Part shown: positions 19,237 to 28,346 of the stretch, in pieces
Layout: each line of letters opens with the position of its first letter
Position numbering within the stretch: the first letter of the stretch is position 1
Source: Zygnema cylindricum
Taxonomy: Eukaryota; Streptophyta; Zygnematophyceae; Zygnematales; Zygnemataceae
Length of the DNA: 28,346 nucleotides
Direction of reading: 5' to 3'
Assembly (NCBI GenBank): GCA_037447655.1
Contig: JBBHKE010000456.1
Location: 64,766 to 93,111, forward strand
Program-made: the position numbers and the translations under genes
Notes under the pieces: generated by a model
Told to the model about the DNA's origin: nothing
The model's input: the letters and a program-made list of their open reading frames with translations, nothing else
Database searches by the model: none

Positions 19237-20906
19237 CTAGGCTTTTAATACAGAAACTCCACAGACCAGCTTATTCGAGACCTTCCACTTTTGGATATTC
19301 ATAGGAGCAATAGTCCCCTTGCTGGAGAACTGTACTCCACTCGAAGCATCATGAAAAGTGTCATTCAAGACCTGTACATAGGAAGACGTCGATCTTGTGG
19401 CCAATACTGTTCCAGATGTCGCATTCTCCACAACATGTATCTTTCCATGTAACGCCGCCAAAAAATGATTACAAGAATCAGCAACATTTATTTCTCCAGC
19501 CACAAGTAAAGGACTGAAGTGATCCCATTCCTTTGTCGCCATATTTCGTCGAAAAACTGCCGCTCTTGAAGCAGAGGAACCATCATCCAGTCTCGCGCAG
19601 ACGCCATAAACATGGTTGTTGAGAATCGCCATGGCGTGACAAGTGTTCAAACTCCCTTCGGCCGGCCAAAATTTGGGAACAAATCTCCACTTGTTTTGCT
19701 TTACACTGTACAAAAGAGCCTCTCTCGGTCCTCCAATAGAAGGCGTCTGTGGGACCACAAAAACAAGCCCATCCTTCACCATTGCCGCAGGAGGATAAAA
19801 ACTCCGGGTAGGCATCTTCGCCACTGCCCTCCATGTACAGGTTTTTAAACTAAAAATCTCCACTCGAGCGTCTAAAAATCCTCCAGTTACAAGAATTTCT
19901 TCTTCACCAAGTGCTACAGCAGCAAACCGTTTCCTTGGACGAGACATGCTCGGTAATCTATGCCATATATATTTCTCGGTGTCGAATACCCATACTTGAC
20001 CACTGTCAAGCCTGATAGTATCATTAGTATTTTTCCAAATGAAGGTTCCTCCAAGGATAATTAAACGTGATCCTAACGCCACCACTTGGTAATCTGTAAA
20101 GGCCGAAGGAGTGCCATTTGTTTCTCCTATATTGAGAGTCTCACAGAGACCTTTATAAAGTCTTTCATATGAAAGTGGAGGGATGGCGGCTCCTCGACCG
20201 AGAAGAGAATCCCATAGTTCGAAAGAAAGTTTCGGTGAAATGTCATTGTTATCACATTTTTCTTGAAACTGGAGACAGAGAACGTCCCTATTGCAATTTA
20301 GTAATTTGCAAGTATAGGTGAAGTCTTCGCTTGCAAGGGCCTGTTGCAAAATTAGAAACAGGAAATATAAAAGTTAGTGTAAAAGTATCTCCATACAAAA
20401 TTCACATCTTTGTATTTAGTGAATGTGTTGACTTCGGTTTAAAATCTGAGCGAAACAGACAGTGAGGAAGAGATAATTACGAACAAAAAAAAAGACATCG
20501 GTGGATGAACCAAATGCAGATAAAAATATCACAAACAGACAAACTTACTTTATACACACAGTTTCAACGTCAAATTGAAGCCAGGTATTTGTTATTTTGA
20601 TTACAAATCTGATAGTATTTGATGAGCATAATCGATTCATAGATGAGTTTTTTATTTTTCATTACATCAAGCACCTGCCACTGTCTCTTCCTGTCTGAAG
20701 GATAAGTTACGCTAAAACAGGTAAAGAGGTTAAAATTAAAAAAAAAAAATACATTTCTAAAACGATTGCAAAAAATGTTAACTTCATTTCACCTTTTGCC
20801 AGAGAGAAGACACAGCTCGAAGAGCCGGTCGCAATACAAATGGAATCCGAGCAAAACAAAGCAAAGCTAACTCATCAGGAATACCAGGAATCAGACAGTC
20901 ATTCAT
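19237..20906 (-). CDS. F-box/kelch-repeat protein, three exons
   Basis: Probable substrate receptor of an SCF-type E3 ubiquitin ligase: in this plant family the F-box binds a Skp1/ASK protein and the kelch propeller holds the target. Exon 1 (20906-20793, 38 codons) begins MNDC and has the F-box core LIPGIPDELALLCFARIP. A GT donor follows AAG at 20793. Exon 2 is short (20711-20675), between TTTTAG and GGCAG/GTGC. Exon 3 (20340-19237, 367 residues) follows CAACAG and ends at TAG. Exon 3 has about four kelch-like repeats, at roughly its residues 84-132 (LIILGG, then VWVFDTEKYIWHRLP), 136-176 (ILVTGG), 179-224 and 231-278. The total of about 417 residues is usual for the family. Exon 2 is 37 nt, so these splice sites leave a one-base frame mismatch. 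In its other frame it reads VTYPSDRKRQWQ, which fits the family better. Frameshift, alternative splicing or sequence error remain possible. Confidence 0.85.
20341..20674 (-). other. Intron 2 of the kelch gene
   Basis: Lies between the donor GCAG/GTGCTT and the acceptor CAACAG, which follows a T/C-rich stretch. It is AT-rich with stops in all frames. An alternative donor, GAT/GTAATG, lies 14 bp inside. The acceptor could also be GCGAAG about 15 bp further on, which would restore the frame with exon 2 read as RNLSFRQEETVA. Confidence 0.6.
20712..20792 (-). other. Intron 1 of the kelch gene (81 bp)
   Basis: Starts AAG/GTGAAA and ends in a T-rich stretch with CTGTTTTAG. It is short but within the plant range. 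The frame of exon 1 meets a stop codon directly after the donor (GTG AAA TGA), which supports splicing here. Confidence 0.65.
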
Positions 20907-20950
20907 AGTAAGAGAAGATGGAAGCACGGAAAGAATAAGTTATTAAGCTG

Positions 20951-22779
20951 TGAAAAAATGTTTTGCAGGCTTCATTTTCCTGAAAGGCTACAATCCTGTA
21001 GTGTACTCTACAGTACTGTACGGAACAGTCCAGCAGACTTTTTTGCTGCAACTTCTGCTTTTAAAAGTAGGGCAAGATTCACTTTCAGCTTTTTGTGCAG
21101 CCTGTCAACAAGCTGCAAAGCTCCGGATTATCCGGCAGACCGCAAGTATTGCTGTAAGGGCTGGCCGTACTGGATTTGTAACAGTTCTATGCGCATATGG
21201 TAAAGCGTTTTGTGTAGCGTAGTCTCGGCGGTCAATTTACATGACATTCCAAAGTTCCAAGTCTTGCAAGATTGCCAGAGATTCTCAACTGGCGAGTCAC
21301 AGCGAGACATGTAGAAACGTACGATGGGTCCGGCCAGGAAAGCGACGAACAGCTGTACAAGCGCCGCGGTACTGTAGTCCTGACTTGTTGACAAACTAAG
21401 ATGTACGATAAATGGATTGACCTCCCAATTGTCTCCCAGGTTATAGCCGCGCGTGCATGCCGGACAAATGCAGTAATGGACAAGCAGACAATAAATCAAA
21501 GTGCTGAAATGCCGAAGGGACAAACATACGACTTCAAACGCGATCATCTGATTCCAGTTTCCGTACGGAATGATATCAAAGTTACACTATTGTAGTTGCG
21601 CGATTCCGTGCGAAGCAGGTTAACGGATGCATCGACAAATCATATGACGTGGAAAAATATTTTTACAATCTCACACGTGCCGTAGATTGATCTACGGTTG
21701 AAAGTGGTAATCGGCTTATAAATCTGCTTCTAAAAATTGTAAAATGACTTTTGTCCGCAACAAAAGTATTGAGTGAACCGTCGGCCGCATCTGTAAGTTT
21801 ACGAAATAATCAAAGTTAGCTTTTGATCTGTCCGTACAGACTGTTGGACGTACGAAATAGACGCATGAAAACAATATACAAAATATGATTCTGATTGTGT
21901 ACATATCCCGTAGCCTAGGCACAAAAAGCAAATCGACATTGTCACTTAGGGGCTTAGGGCCCTCAGCTAGAAACAAAACATTGTCCACTAAAGTTCTCGA
22001 TATTCGCTGCAATCATTATATACGACACTCTTAACGACAGACTGCAATGGCGATTTACCCAACGTATATGCCGACCGATAAATCGCTTGAGATTCTCCTG
22101 CGGTTGGTCAAAGCTGGAGTGCTGATTCGCCAAGTGCGGACTCTCCGGGTGAAGTCATAACAAATATACGTCATATGCATAAAATCTTAGGAAAGCTTCG
22201 CAAATAACGCTCTTATTGGGCGAACGCTTAACGTTTAGGTCCCGACAGGGAATCAGATTTCAATCTGTTTGCAACGGATTACCACTCGTACTGTGTACGG
22301 TACAACAAAAACCAATCTGTCAGCTACACCGATTTGAAACACTGACCTGTCAGAATCGTCAGAATCGGTTCGCTCTATTTTGAACAGCTGACTTGATCAA
22401 ATCGCTAAAGCGAGCCCTCTCCGACAAAGAAATCTGATGTGTTAACTTTACGAAATCATTTTCCAATTTTTAAAACTGACGTTTCGTAATTGTAAAATCC
22501 TCAAAAAGCCCACTTTTGTCTTACGTAAAAGCCACCCTGGCGAAAGCTGAAGCCGTTAAATAATTGATTTCAATCGAACTAAAAGCCGAGCTTTAAGCCA
22601 AAGATATTATAAGATTTGAACTTGAGTCGACCAAAGTTGCTATACAACTAAACCATATGTGAACATTTTTATCATTTTTTCCTCTACACTGAATGTCAAG
22701 TTGTGTCTTTCCCATTTTTACCCAGATAGTTTTTCCATTGCAAGTTCTGCAATAAGGATTCTTTATTTTTCACTCATTT
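20951..22779. other. Upstream flank of the kelch gene, no gene recognised
   Basis: Less repetitive than its surroundings. It should hold the kelch promoter at its left edge, but I cannot identify a convincing TATA box. The longest frame (minus 21547-21128, 139 codons) has no recognisable domain. A short direct repeat, GTCAGAATCGTCAGAATCGG, lies near 22350-22370. Confidence 0.5.
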
Positions 22780-23202
22780 ATCGTGATGTGTATCGGCAAG
22801 TTTTTGCCGATCATCAATATGTACCTTTTTTTGGCTTGCCAATAACCGATATATCGGCACGATTATCGAAACTGGTGTTATTACCGATAAAAAAGCCATA
22901 TTATCGGTTTTTTATCGCGATAACACCGCTACCGATAACTATCGGCGATCATTGTACGGTTTGATCCGTCGTACTGAACCGTCGTTATTCCTTTACACAT
23001 AGTACGGACTAAATTGCTACACGTGGCATGTCACGCTATATACAAGGAAAAATATAATACGATATACTATAAATTAGTATTCTATAGAGTACTATATATT
23101 TTCTACTTATCGCCGATAAGGAATTTCCTGGTCTCATAGCGATATATCGAGATATCTAACCGTTCAATAACCGATAACTATCGGTATCCGTGTCATCGCG
23201 AT
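22780..23202. mobile_element. Possible element with TATCGG/CCGATA motif cluster
   Basis: Left edge ATCGTGATG followed by TATCGGC; right edge TATCGGTATCC, then CATCGCGAT: imperfect inverted ends. Between them TATCGG or CCGATA occurs many times, including the palindrome CCGATATATCGG (about 22853), a TCGGCAA/TTGCCGA hairpin (about 22794-22812), and ACCGATAACTATCGG twice, about 240 bp apart (22931 and 23170). Flanks TCATTTAT and TCAATTTAT may be a worn duplication. Dense subterminal motifs of this kind are common transposase-binding arrays in hAT-like elements; that is inference. Confidence 0.5.
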
Positions 23203-23529
23203 CAATTTATTGTCGATACACAACACTAACTATTTCGTGTTTTTGGTTGGGCAAAAGCCTTTGCCAAACAATTGCTCGTCGCTCGTATTATAATACGTAC
23301 GACGCTTACAAATATGTATGTTTTTTACTTTTTTTAAGTTGTGGCATCCGTATCGGTATTGTATGCGGTCGGCACTCGTTAGGATTGGAGTATCTGATTT
23401 TGTGGACCGACCGATGAACTCTAATTAGGATTCTCACATATGACTGTTTTTGTCCGAATTTTTGATGGATGTCCACTAAGGGTATGTCTCCATGTGCATA
23501 AGTAAGGGTTTTAGTATGTCGTTTTCTTG
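23203..23529. other. Spacer, no gene recognised
   Basis: AT-rich with no element ends. The final 15 bp or so (TGTCGTTTTCTTG) already resemble the sequence outside the far arm at the window's right edge, so the inverted repeat may extend here. Confidence 0.4.
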
Positions 23530-24241
23530 TTAAACTTAGCACTGTACTGCCTAAGTTGCAACCGTATGAAAGAATCGCAAATTTGTATAGTACAATTTGC
23601 ATCATCCTCGAACTTGAGGATGTACGAAATTTTGTCGTCTTGTGTTTTTCGACCCACTTCCACGACAAAAAACGTCATCTTCAAACATATGCTTAAAACA
23701 CACGCGCGATGTGTTTTAAAACTAGGTATCTTTAATAAACAAATAGGAACATATATTCGCACGTGCCGTAATTTTAAAAAATGTTCATACGATTTCCAAT
23801 GACAAAGAAAAGTAAAGAATTCGCGATGTTTTGTCCATTTGGGTCCAATACGACGAAGAAAATTACACAATTTGTTTAGTTTTGTATGTTTTTCGTTCAG
23901 TACTGATTTTTTTTTTGTGCAGGGGTCTCGAAATTCCGATGCCATTTTTTGTCGAGCGGACACGAGACGCGAAGGCAAAGCACATCTTCTTCAACCGTGA
24001 AACTACACAAGCTGGAATGCGATACGTCTACAATGTCACGGTAAGACATGCGACGTCACAAGCAGTTCCAAAAAATAACGTGCGACAACACAAATTGTAG
24101 ACGTTGACATCTGTCACGGGTATTGTCGACGTAAACAATCGTCGCAAACGTAAGTTACGATTACGTTTTTACACATAGGGATACTTGAAAACTGGGTCCG
24201 GCGGATCCACATTAAAATACAAAGTAAGTTCGCTAAGTTAC
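23530..24241 (+). repeat. Left arm of large inverted repeat (J1, ~712 bp)
   Basis: Begins TAAACTTAGCACTGTACTGC and ends GTAAGTTCGCTAAGTTAC, so it has inverted ends itself. It matches, in reverse orientation, 27630-28331. Shared blocks include ACTGCCTAAGTTGCA, ATCGCAAATTTGTA, GTACGAAA followed by TTTGTCGTCTTG, TGCAGGGGTCTCGA, GTCTAC(A/G)ATGTCACG, and GGATCC near the inner end. The open frames in it are not preserved in the other arm. Confidence 0.8.
23923..24040 (+). other. Exon-like segment in arm J1 (tentative)
   Basis: A T-rich run ending TTTTTTTTTGTGCAG precedes an open stretch of 118 nt that ends GTCACG/GTAAGA. It could encode about 39 residues containing PFFVERTRDAKAKH and GMRYVYNVT. 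The acceptor-like part is present in the other arm; the donor-like part is not (GTCACGCAATG), and the middle differs. It may be a captured exon or chance. Confidence 0.2.
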
Positions 24242-24291
24242 ATGTACACGGGTACATAACCTAAGAATGGTGGATTGGGAACTACTGCTAT

Positions 24292-24331
24292 CATATTGTA
24301 TGGGCCTACTTTCACCTACTTTTGAACTATG
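24292..24331 (+). mobile_element. Family M right-end fragment (40 bp)
   Basis: CATATTGTATGGGCCTACTT, then TCACCTACTTTTGAACTATG: the last 40 bp of an M element. Seven bases (AACAGAC) separate it from the left end of M5, so two M ends face each other with no body on the left. Confidence 0.8.
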
Positions 24332-24338
24332 AACAGAC

Positions 24339-24586
24339 CATAGTTCAAAAGTAGGCGTTTTTATTGTAGGTCTTTTGTCGGCGCCTTCATCGTAAGTTGT
24401 GTTATGGACTTTTCATGTGATCGTCTTAAGTCGCTACTTTTATCAGCAACCGTCCGATCGTCCAAATCTAACGATAGTCCTATCGTAAGTTGTGTTTTAT
24501 AGGCTTTTCATGTGATCTTCTTAGATTGCTACTTTGATCAGCGACCGTCCGATCGTCCGAATCTGATGGTTTAAATAAAAAATCAG
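24339..24586 (+). mobile_element. Family M element M5, left half only, joined to rRNA
   Basis: Starts CATAGTTCAAAAGTAGGCG and is collinear with the first ~245 bp of M6, including the two tandem sub-repeats TCGTAAGTTGTGTTAT/TTTA and the closing TTTAAATAAAAAATC. Where M6 continues GCTCAAAACTCAC, this copy switches to AGGATTGGCTCTGAGG, which is rRNA. No right half follows. Confidence 0.85.
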
Positions 24587-24590
24587 GATT

Positions 24591-24823
24591 GGCTCTGAGG
24601 GCTAGGCTAAGGGACTACGCTTCGACGCAATATGTTGTTGGAGGTCTACCCGAGCTGCTAACGTGGCGAGGGCCGACCACCGCGTGTCGATCGGCCGACG
24701 GGCGCAGAACGTCCTTCGGGACCTTCCCTAGGCAGTGAACTGCCGCCTCGGAACTGGTACGGACAAAGGGAATCCGACTGTTTAATTAAAACAAATCATT
24801 GTGATGGTCCCGACGGATGATGT

Positions 24824-24856
<33 letters not shown>

Positions 24857-24897
24857 AGTGAAGAAATTCAACCAAGCGCCGGTAAACAACTGGAGTT

Positions 24898-24952
<55 letters not shown>

Positions 24953-24963
24953 AAATGGATTAA
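24591..24963 (+). pseudogene. Large-subunit (25S/26S/28S) rRNA fragment, decayed
   Basis: Contains signature segments of nuclear large-subunit rRNA in the right order: GGCTCTGAGGGCT, CCTAGGCAGTGAACTGCC, GAACTGGTACGGACAA, AATCCGACTGTTTAATTAAA, GATTTCTGCCCAGTGCTCTG, GAAATTCAACCAAGCGC, ATGACTCTCTTAAGGTAGCC and CGTCATCTAATTAGTGACGC. It ends at GGATTAA. It is ~373 bp of a ~3.4-kb gene. It has lost bases (GGATGATGTAATGTG for the expected longer form) and shows C-to-T changes (ATTGTGATGG for ATTGCGATGG), so it is a non-functional insertion. It includes the universally conserved R2-retrotransposon/I-PpoI target region (junction at about 24915/24916). Confidence 0.93.
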
Positions 24964-25462
24964 TAGTGTTTTCTTGATTACGATTTTGTTCCCACTTTGT
25001 CATTTATTTTCTCTAGTTTTAATTATTTGGAATGCCATAGATTTTTGATTGTAGTCAATTTACAGAAAGCCATAGCATGTCCACTTTTTAAACTTCTGTC
25101 AGTTGTCTTAAAGAATGTTAACTATGGACAAAAAATATAACTATGTGAAAAAGTAATGGTAATACGCTTTGAAATATTCGTTGTCCGCACAAATTTATAA
25201 ACTAAATACGAATTTTAAACAATTTTACAAATTTGCTAATCAAGTTTGACAAACAGAATTGAAAAACAAATTATACAAAAGAAAAGATCTCCAGTTGTTA
25301 TCAGGTCGATATGTTGCCTAAAAAAATGAGATCTTAGAATAACAAAAGAATAAATGATTATGGTTTCCTGATTGGTAGTTCAATTTCATAACCGTGGTTA
25401 ATCGCATATATATAGTTCCGGAGCTTCCGTACATTTCATACATTTGGGGTGGATGGGGACAG
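24964..25462. other. AT-rich spacer, no gene recognised
   Basis: No element end, rRNA homology or credible frame. No M right half is found here either. Confidence 0.55.
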
Positions 25463-25681
25463 TACCTCTTGTATCGCTATTAGTGTTAATATATTTTTCG
25501 CCACTTAAAATATCTTTTCTCCGTACACAATTGTCCGATTTTCAATTTGAGACCGTCAATTAGAAGTTGAGAATCTTAACTTTCAATCTCAACCGTCAGA
25601 TCATCAATTCGACAGCTCTGTACGCATAAAAGATGTTTTAACTGGGCAACAACATTCACACTAATAGCGATACACGGTGTA
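25463..25681. mobile_element. Family S foldback element S4 (~219 bp)
   Basis: Left TACCTCTTGTATCGCTATTA; right CTAATAGCGATACACGGTGTA lies at about 25661-25681. Inner facing pairs include CCACTTAAAATATC with GATGTTTTAACTGG, and GTACACAATTGTCCG with the opposite arm. TA at both edges (AGTAC on the left, GTACTT on the right). More diverged at its left tip than at its right. Confidence 0.8.
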
Positions 25682-25839
25682 CTTCACAATGCCGAATACT
25701 AGACGATATTTTTTAGGGTTTGGTTCAGTACAAATTGGACGCCCTAAATTTTTTTTAAGGTTTTGTGAAACGTTTGTTAACAGTGTTACAATCTTGTTAA
25801 AGTTTTGTAAAAGTGAAATTTTTGAGCGTCAACTTTGTG

Positions 25840-26294
25840 CATAGTTCAAAAGTAGGCGTTTCTCTTGTAAGTCTTTTGTCGGCGCCTTCATTGTAAGTGG
25901 TGTTATGGGCTTTTCATGTGATCGTCTTAAGTCGCTACTTTGATCAGCGACCGTCCGATCGTCCAAATCTAACGATAGTCCTATCGTAAGTTGTGTTATA
26001 GGCTTTTCATATGATCTTCTTAGATCGCTACTTTGATCAGCGACCGTCCGATCGTCTGAATCTGATGGTTTAAATAAAAAATCGCTCAAAACTCACATAA
26101 AAAGATTTTTTGTCCCTTTTTTTTTTCAAATTTAGACATGACGTTTAATTTTATATCGATCCATCTGCAACTCAACCCTGTCACTATTTAATTTCATTTT
26201 GCGGCCAATACAATATGGGTCTTAAGGGTATATTGTATTTTTTGCGTACATAGGCATATTGTATGAGTGTACTTTCACCTACTTGTGAACCATG
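25840..26294 (+). mobile_element. Family M element M6, complete long form (455 bp)
   Basis: Left end CATAGTTCAAAAGTAGGCG; right end ACTTTCACCTACTTGTGAAC then CATG. Body order: GGCGCC block, two tandem ~105-bp sub-repeats (about 25890 and 25986), an ACATAAAAAGATTT and T-run, AGACATGACGTTTAAT, GCAACTCAACCCTGTCAC, CAATATGGGTCTTAAGG, then the right terminal block. The best reference copy for the long form. No matching octamers flank it, so its duplication has decayed or it moved by another route. The minus open frame over it is an artefact of the sub-repeats. Confidence 0.85.
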
Positions 26295-27629
26295 GTACAT
26301 ACACTATCGATACGTAGTACTGCACACGTGTCACACTTCTGCTGCAATACTGTACTTTGTCCTTTGTGTGTTGTTGTTTATGAATGTTCCGTCGTTTATT
26401 GTGATTCGGACGTACTGGCCGACAACAGTTATGAATGAACCAATGGAGTGATGTATACGTTTTACCGTAATAATTTGTTTGTATTGAAGAATCTATGAAG
26501 TATATCCGACCATCACTATTAGGGTGAATGACACTAATTCAGTATTACACCATATATTTATCTAATACTGTATCAGCGGCCATACATTCTGGCCTTTGAT
26601 TCTAAAATAGTATTAAGTTATTAACATCCCTAGTTGTCCTTTACTTATTGCAGTTATTAAAACGGTTCAGAACGTGCCACGCCATTCAATATTGAGCTAG
26701 AATTGATAACGTGAATATAAACCCCACACTATTACATTCTTTACTCTAATAGCGATTGTGCAGTTTTGCTTTGTCGCATAACGATTAATTTCCTATTAAA
26801 AAAAGTACAAACGGGTTTATCGAAGATACTGTACTTTTTTTTTCATTTATTTTCATTCAAGTAGGGTGTAGTTTCATGGGGAGGTCTCTGTAATTGTACG
26901 CACAACAATTATGTAATAAGAGGCCTCGGTTACATCGCGTAACGTTTGTAAATAAGTTTTTATATACGTGTCTCGATTGTACTGGTCCCACGTAAGTTGA
27001 GGATCCAATCCTAAAATCGTCAAAGATTTTGAAACCGACCAATTTCGTTTCAAAATCTGTACTTGCGCATTATGTACGTGTACTTTCGCAATTTGAATTT
27101 GTATTTCAAAACAAAAACGACAAAAAATAGCGCTCGAAAGTCGAAACCATGAAGCTGGAAGGAACGCAAAAAACCGTACTCTTGGATGGAACGCAAAAAC
27201 CGTTCTTCTGGCAAGGAAGGCAAAAACTGTACTTCTTTTCGGCAAAGATTTTCCGGTCACCTTGCCCGAAGGCAGGTGACTTTGGCGAAATTGATAAAAT
27301 TTTCATAGTAGTTCATCTTCGCACGTGTATATCGTCCAGGTGTAGCAATTTTACGGGTTCTGTGATGGTGAACTCACCTCCGTGAGATGGGTCCACCATT
27401 ACAGAGGCGGATGGCGCGACTGCTTCGCCGATGAAGACCAAAATATAATCGGACGGTATATGTTTTCTCCTGTATCCTTGGAGTATCGTAATCTTATTTT
27501 CTGTAATGTTGTTTTCGAAAAACTCACGAAAAAATAGTACGGCATGGTACTAGCAAGTACAAACTTATGTAATATGCCTCACTTTTCGTCTGATGTAACT
27601 ACGCCCTTACGGTACGGCCCCATGTATGT
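26295..27629. other. Spacer inside the inverted repeat, no gene recognised
   Basis: AT-rich. A lone S-like right end (ACTCTAATAGCGATTG, about 26742) has only a poor partner near 26510. At 27150-27225 the words GGAACGCAAAAA and GGCAAAAACTGTACTTC recur, giving a locally Lys/Gln-rich frame. No domain seen. Confidence 0.5.
27253..27279. repeat. Short perfect-stem hairpin
   Basis: GGTCACCTTGCC, a CGAA loop, then GGCAGGTGAC forms a 10-bp GC-rich stem with one bulged base. A second, looser inverted pair (ATGGTG and CACCAT) lies near 27364-27401. No T-run follows, so a bacterial-type terminator is not implied. Confidence 0.55.
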
Positions 27630-28331
27630 GTAACTTAGCGAACTTACGTTGTATTTTAGCGCGGATCCGGCGGACCCGGATTTCAGGTGTCTCTATGTGT
27701 TTACTCGAAATTGTTACTTAAGTTTGTGACGATTGTATACGTCGACAATACTCGTGACGGCTGTCACCGTGTACAATTTGTCTTTGCCACACCGTATTTT
27801 TTCGAAACTTTTTGAAGCGTCGCAAGACACATCGTAATTTTTGAAACGATTTGCGGATTTGGTATGTCGCATGTCATTGCGTGACATCGTAGACGTACAG
27901 CCTTGCAGCCGTGGCTGTACGACATGCCTTTGCGTAAACCTCGCCTGTACGGCCGCCATGACTTCGCAGATTTTTCACCTTCGCAGATTTTTCAACTTTG
28001 CGTGAAATGACACTGCAGCATCGAGACCCCTGCAAAAAAAAAACCGTACAACATGCAAGCGGACAAAAAAACAACCCTGTAATTTTTTTCGTCGTCAAAA
28101 ACTTCTAAAACTTTACACACGTGGGAAAATGTTTTCCTATTGGTTTTGCTTTGCTTAAAATACATTGCCGATGTCGTTTATGATAAGTTTGAAGATGACG
28201 TGACATGGGTCGAAAAAATGCAAGACGACAAATTTTCGTACATCCTAAGTTCGCGGATGACGCAAATTGTACTCTACAAATTTGCGATTTCTTCGTACGG
28301 CTGCAACTTAGGCAGTACGGCGCTAAGTTAC
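27630..28331 (-). repeat. Right arm of large inverted repeat (J2, ~702 bp)
   Basis: Begins GTAACTTAGCGAACTTAC and ends CGGCGCTAAGTTAC; matches J1 in reverse. It differs from J1 mainly in the middle, where J2 carries a tandem TTCGCAGATTTTTCA duplication (27966-27998) and a 9-bp perfect inverted pair, CGTACAGCC/GGCTGTACG (27894-27902 and 27913-27921). Similarity seems to run past 28331 to the window edge (CGTTATCCTTT against CGTTTTCTTG complement side), so the true outer end may lie outside. Confidence 0.8.
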
Positions 28332-28346
28332 AAAGGATAACGACAG

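Noticed and set aside
21128-21547. 139-codon minus frame upstream of the kelch gene
   Set aside because: No recognisable domain, competing open frames on both strands, and no sign of splice or start context. Left as unsupported.
23511-23978. 155-codon minus frame in the left inverted arm
   Set aside because: The other arm does not keep the same frame: similarity shifts between frames, so the conservation is at the DNA level.
25829-26089. 86-codon minus frame with an internal peptide repeat
   Set aside because: It is the tandem sub-repeat of M6 read through; the same peptide appears wherever the sub-repeat occurs.
26510-26760. Another S element ending in ACTCTAATAGCGATTG
   Set aside because: The right end is plausible, but the left candidate matches poorly and the interior does not fold.

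Overview
The window looks like nuclear DNA of a land plant. The evidence is one spliced F-box/kelch gene of the plant type on the minus strand (19237-20906) and a decayed piece of a plant-like large-subunit (25S/26S) rRNA (24591-24963). I cannot name the species. The repeat density, the AT-rich unique stretches and a single gene in 28 kb would fit a repeat-rich arm or sex-chromosome-like region of a non-seed plant, but that is a guess.

Layout. 1-4165: purine (GA) tracts and three tandem units of a 1.4-1.5 kb repeat, followed by a 13-bp minisatellite (4465-4788). 4789-6230: AT-rich DNA with no gene, then a C-run/G-run block with a strong G-quadruplex motif (5783-5962). 6231-12718: a dense nest of small non-autonomous DNA transposons. 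I sort these into three families by their ends. Family M has ends CATAGTTCAAAAGTAGG, comes in ~300-bp and ~456-bp forms, and has 8-bp target duplications. Family X has ends CATAGTTGTTCA, is ~660-800 bp long and also has 8-bp duplications. Family S has ends TACACCGTGAATCGCTATTAG, is usually a ~220-bp foldback, and is flanked by TA. 12719-19100: AT-rich DNA with no recognisable gene, carrying three S elements, a pyrimidine tract and some simple repeats.

19105-20950: the F-box/kelch gene, read leftwards, with two short introns and a candidate poly(A) signal. It is the only convincing protein-coding gene. The most natural splice sites leave its middle exon one base out of frame, so it may be a mild pseudogene, use another splice site, or carry a sequence error. 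20951-22779: no feature recognised. 22780-23202: a small element rich in TATCGG/CCGATA. 23530-28331: two ~0.7-kb inverted arms around ~3.4 kb that holds M and S elements and the rRNA fragment.

Nothing suggests an operon or multi-gene system. The interest lies in transposon structure. Four insertions around 7117-10224 share or nearly share 8-bp targets and appear stacked within about 25 bp of ancestral sequence, and a fifth lies about 20 bp beyond. An rRNA fragment joins directly onto half of an M element inside a large inverted repeat. All coordinates were counted by hand, and no database search was possible.
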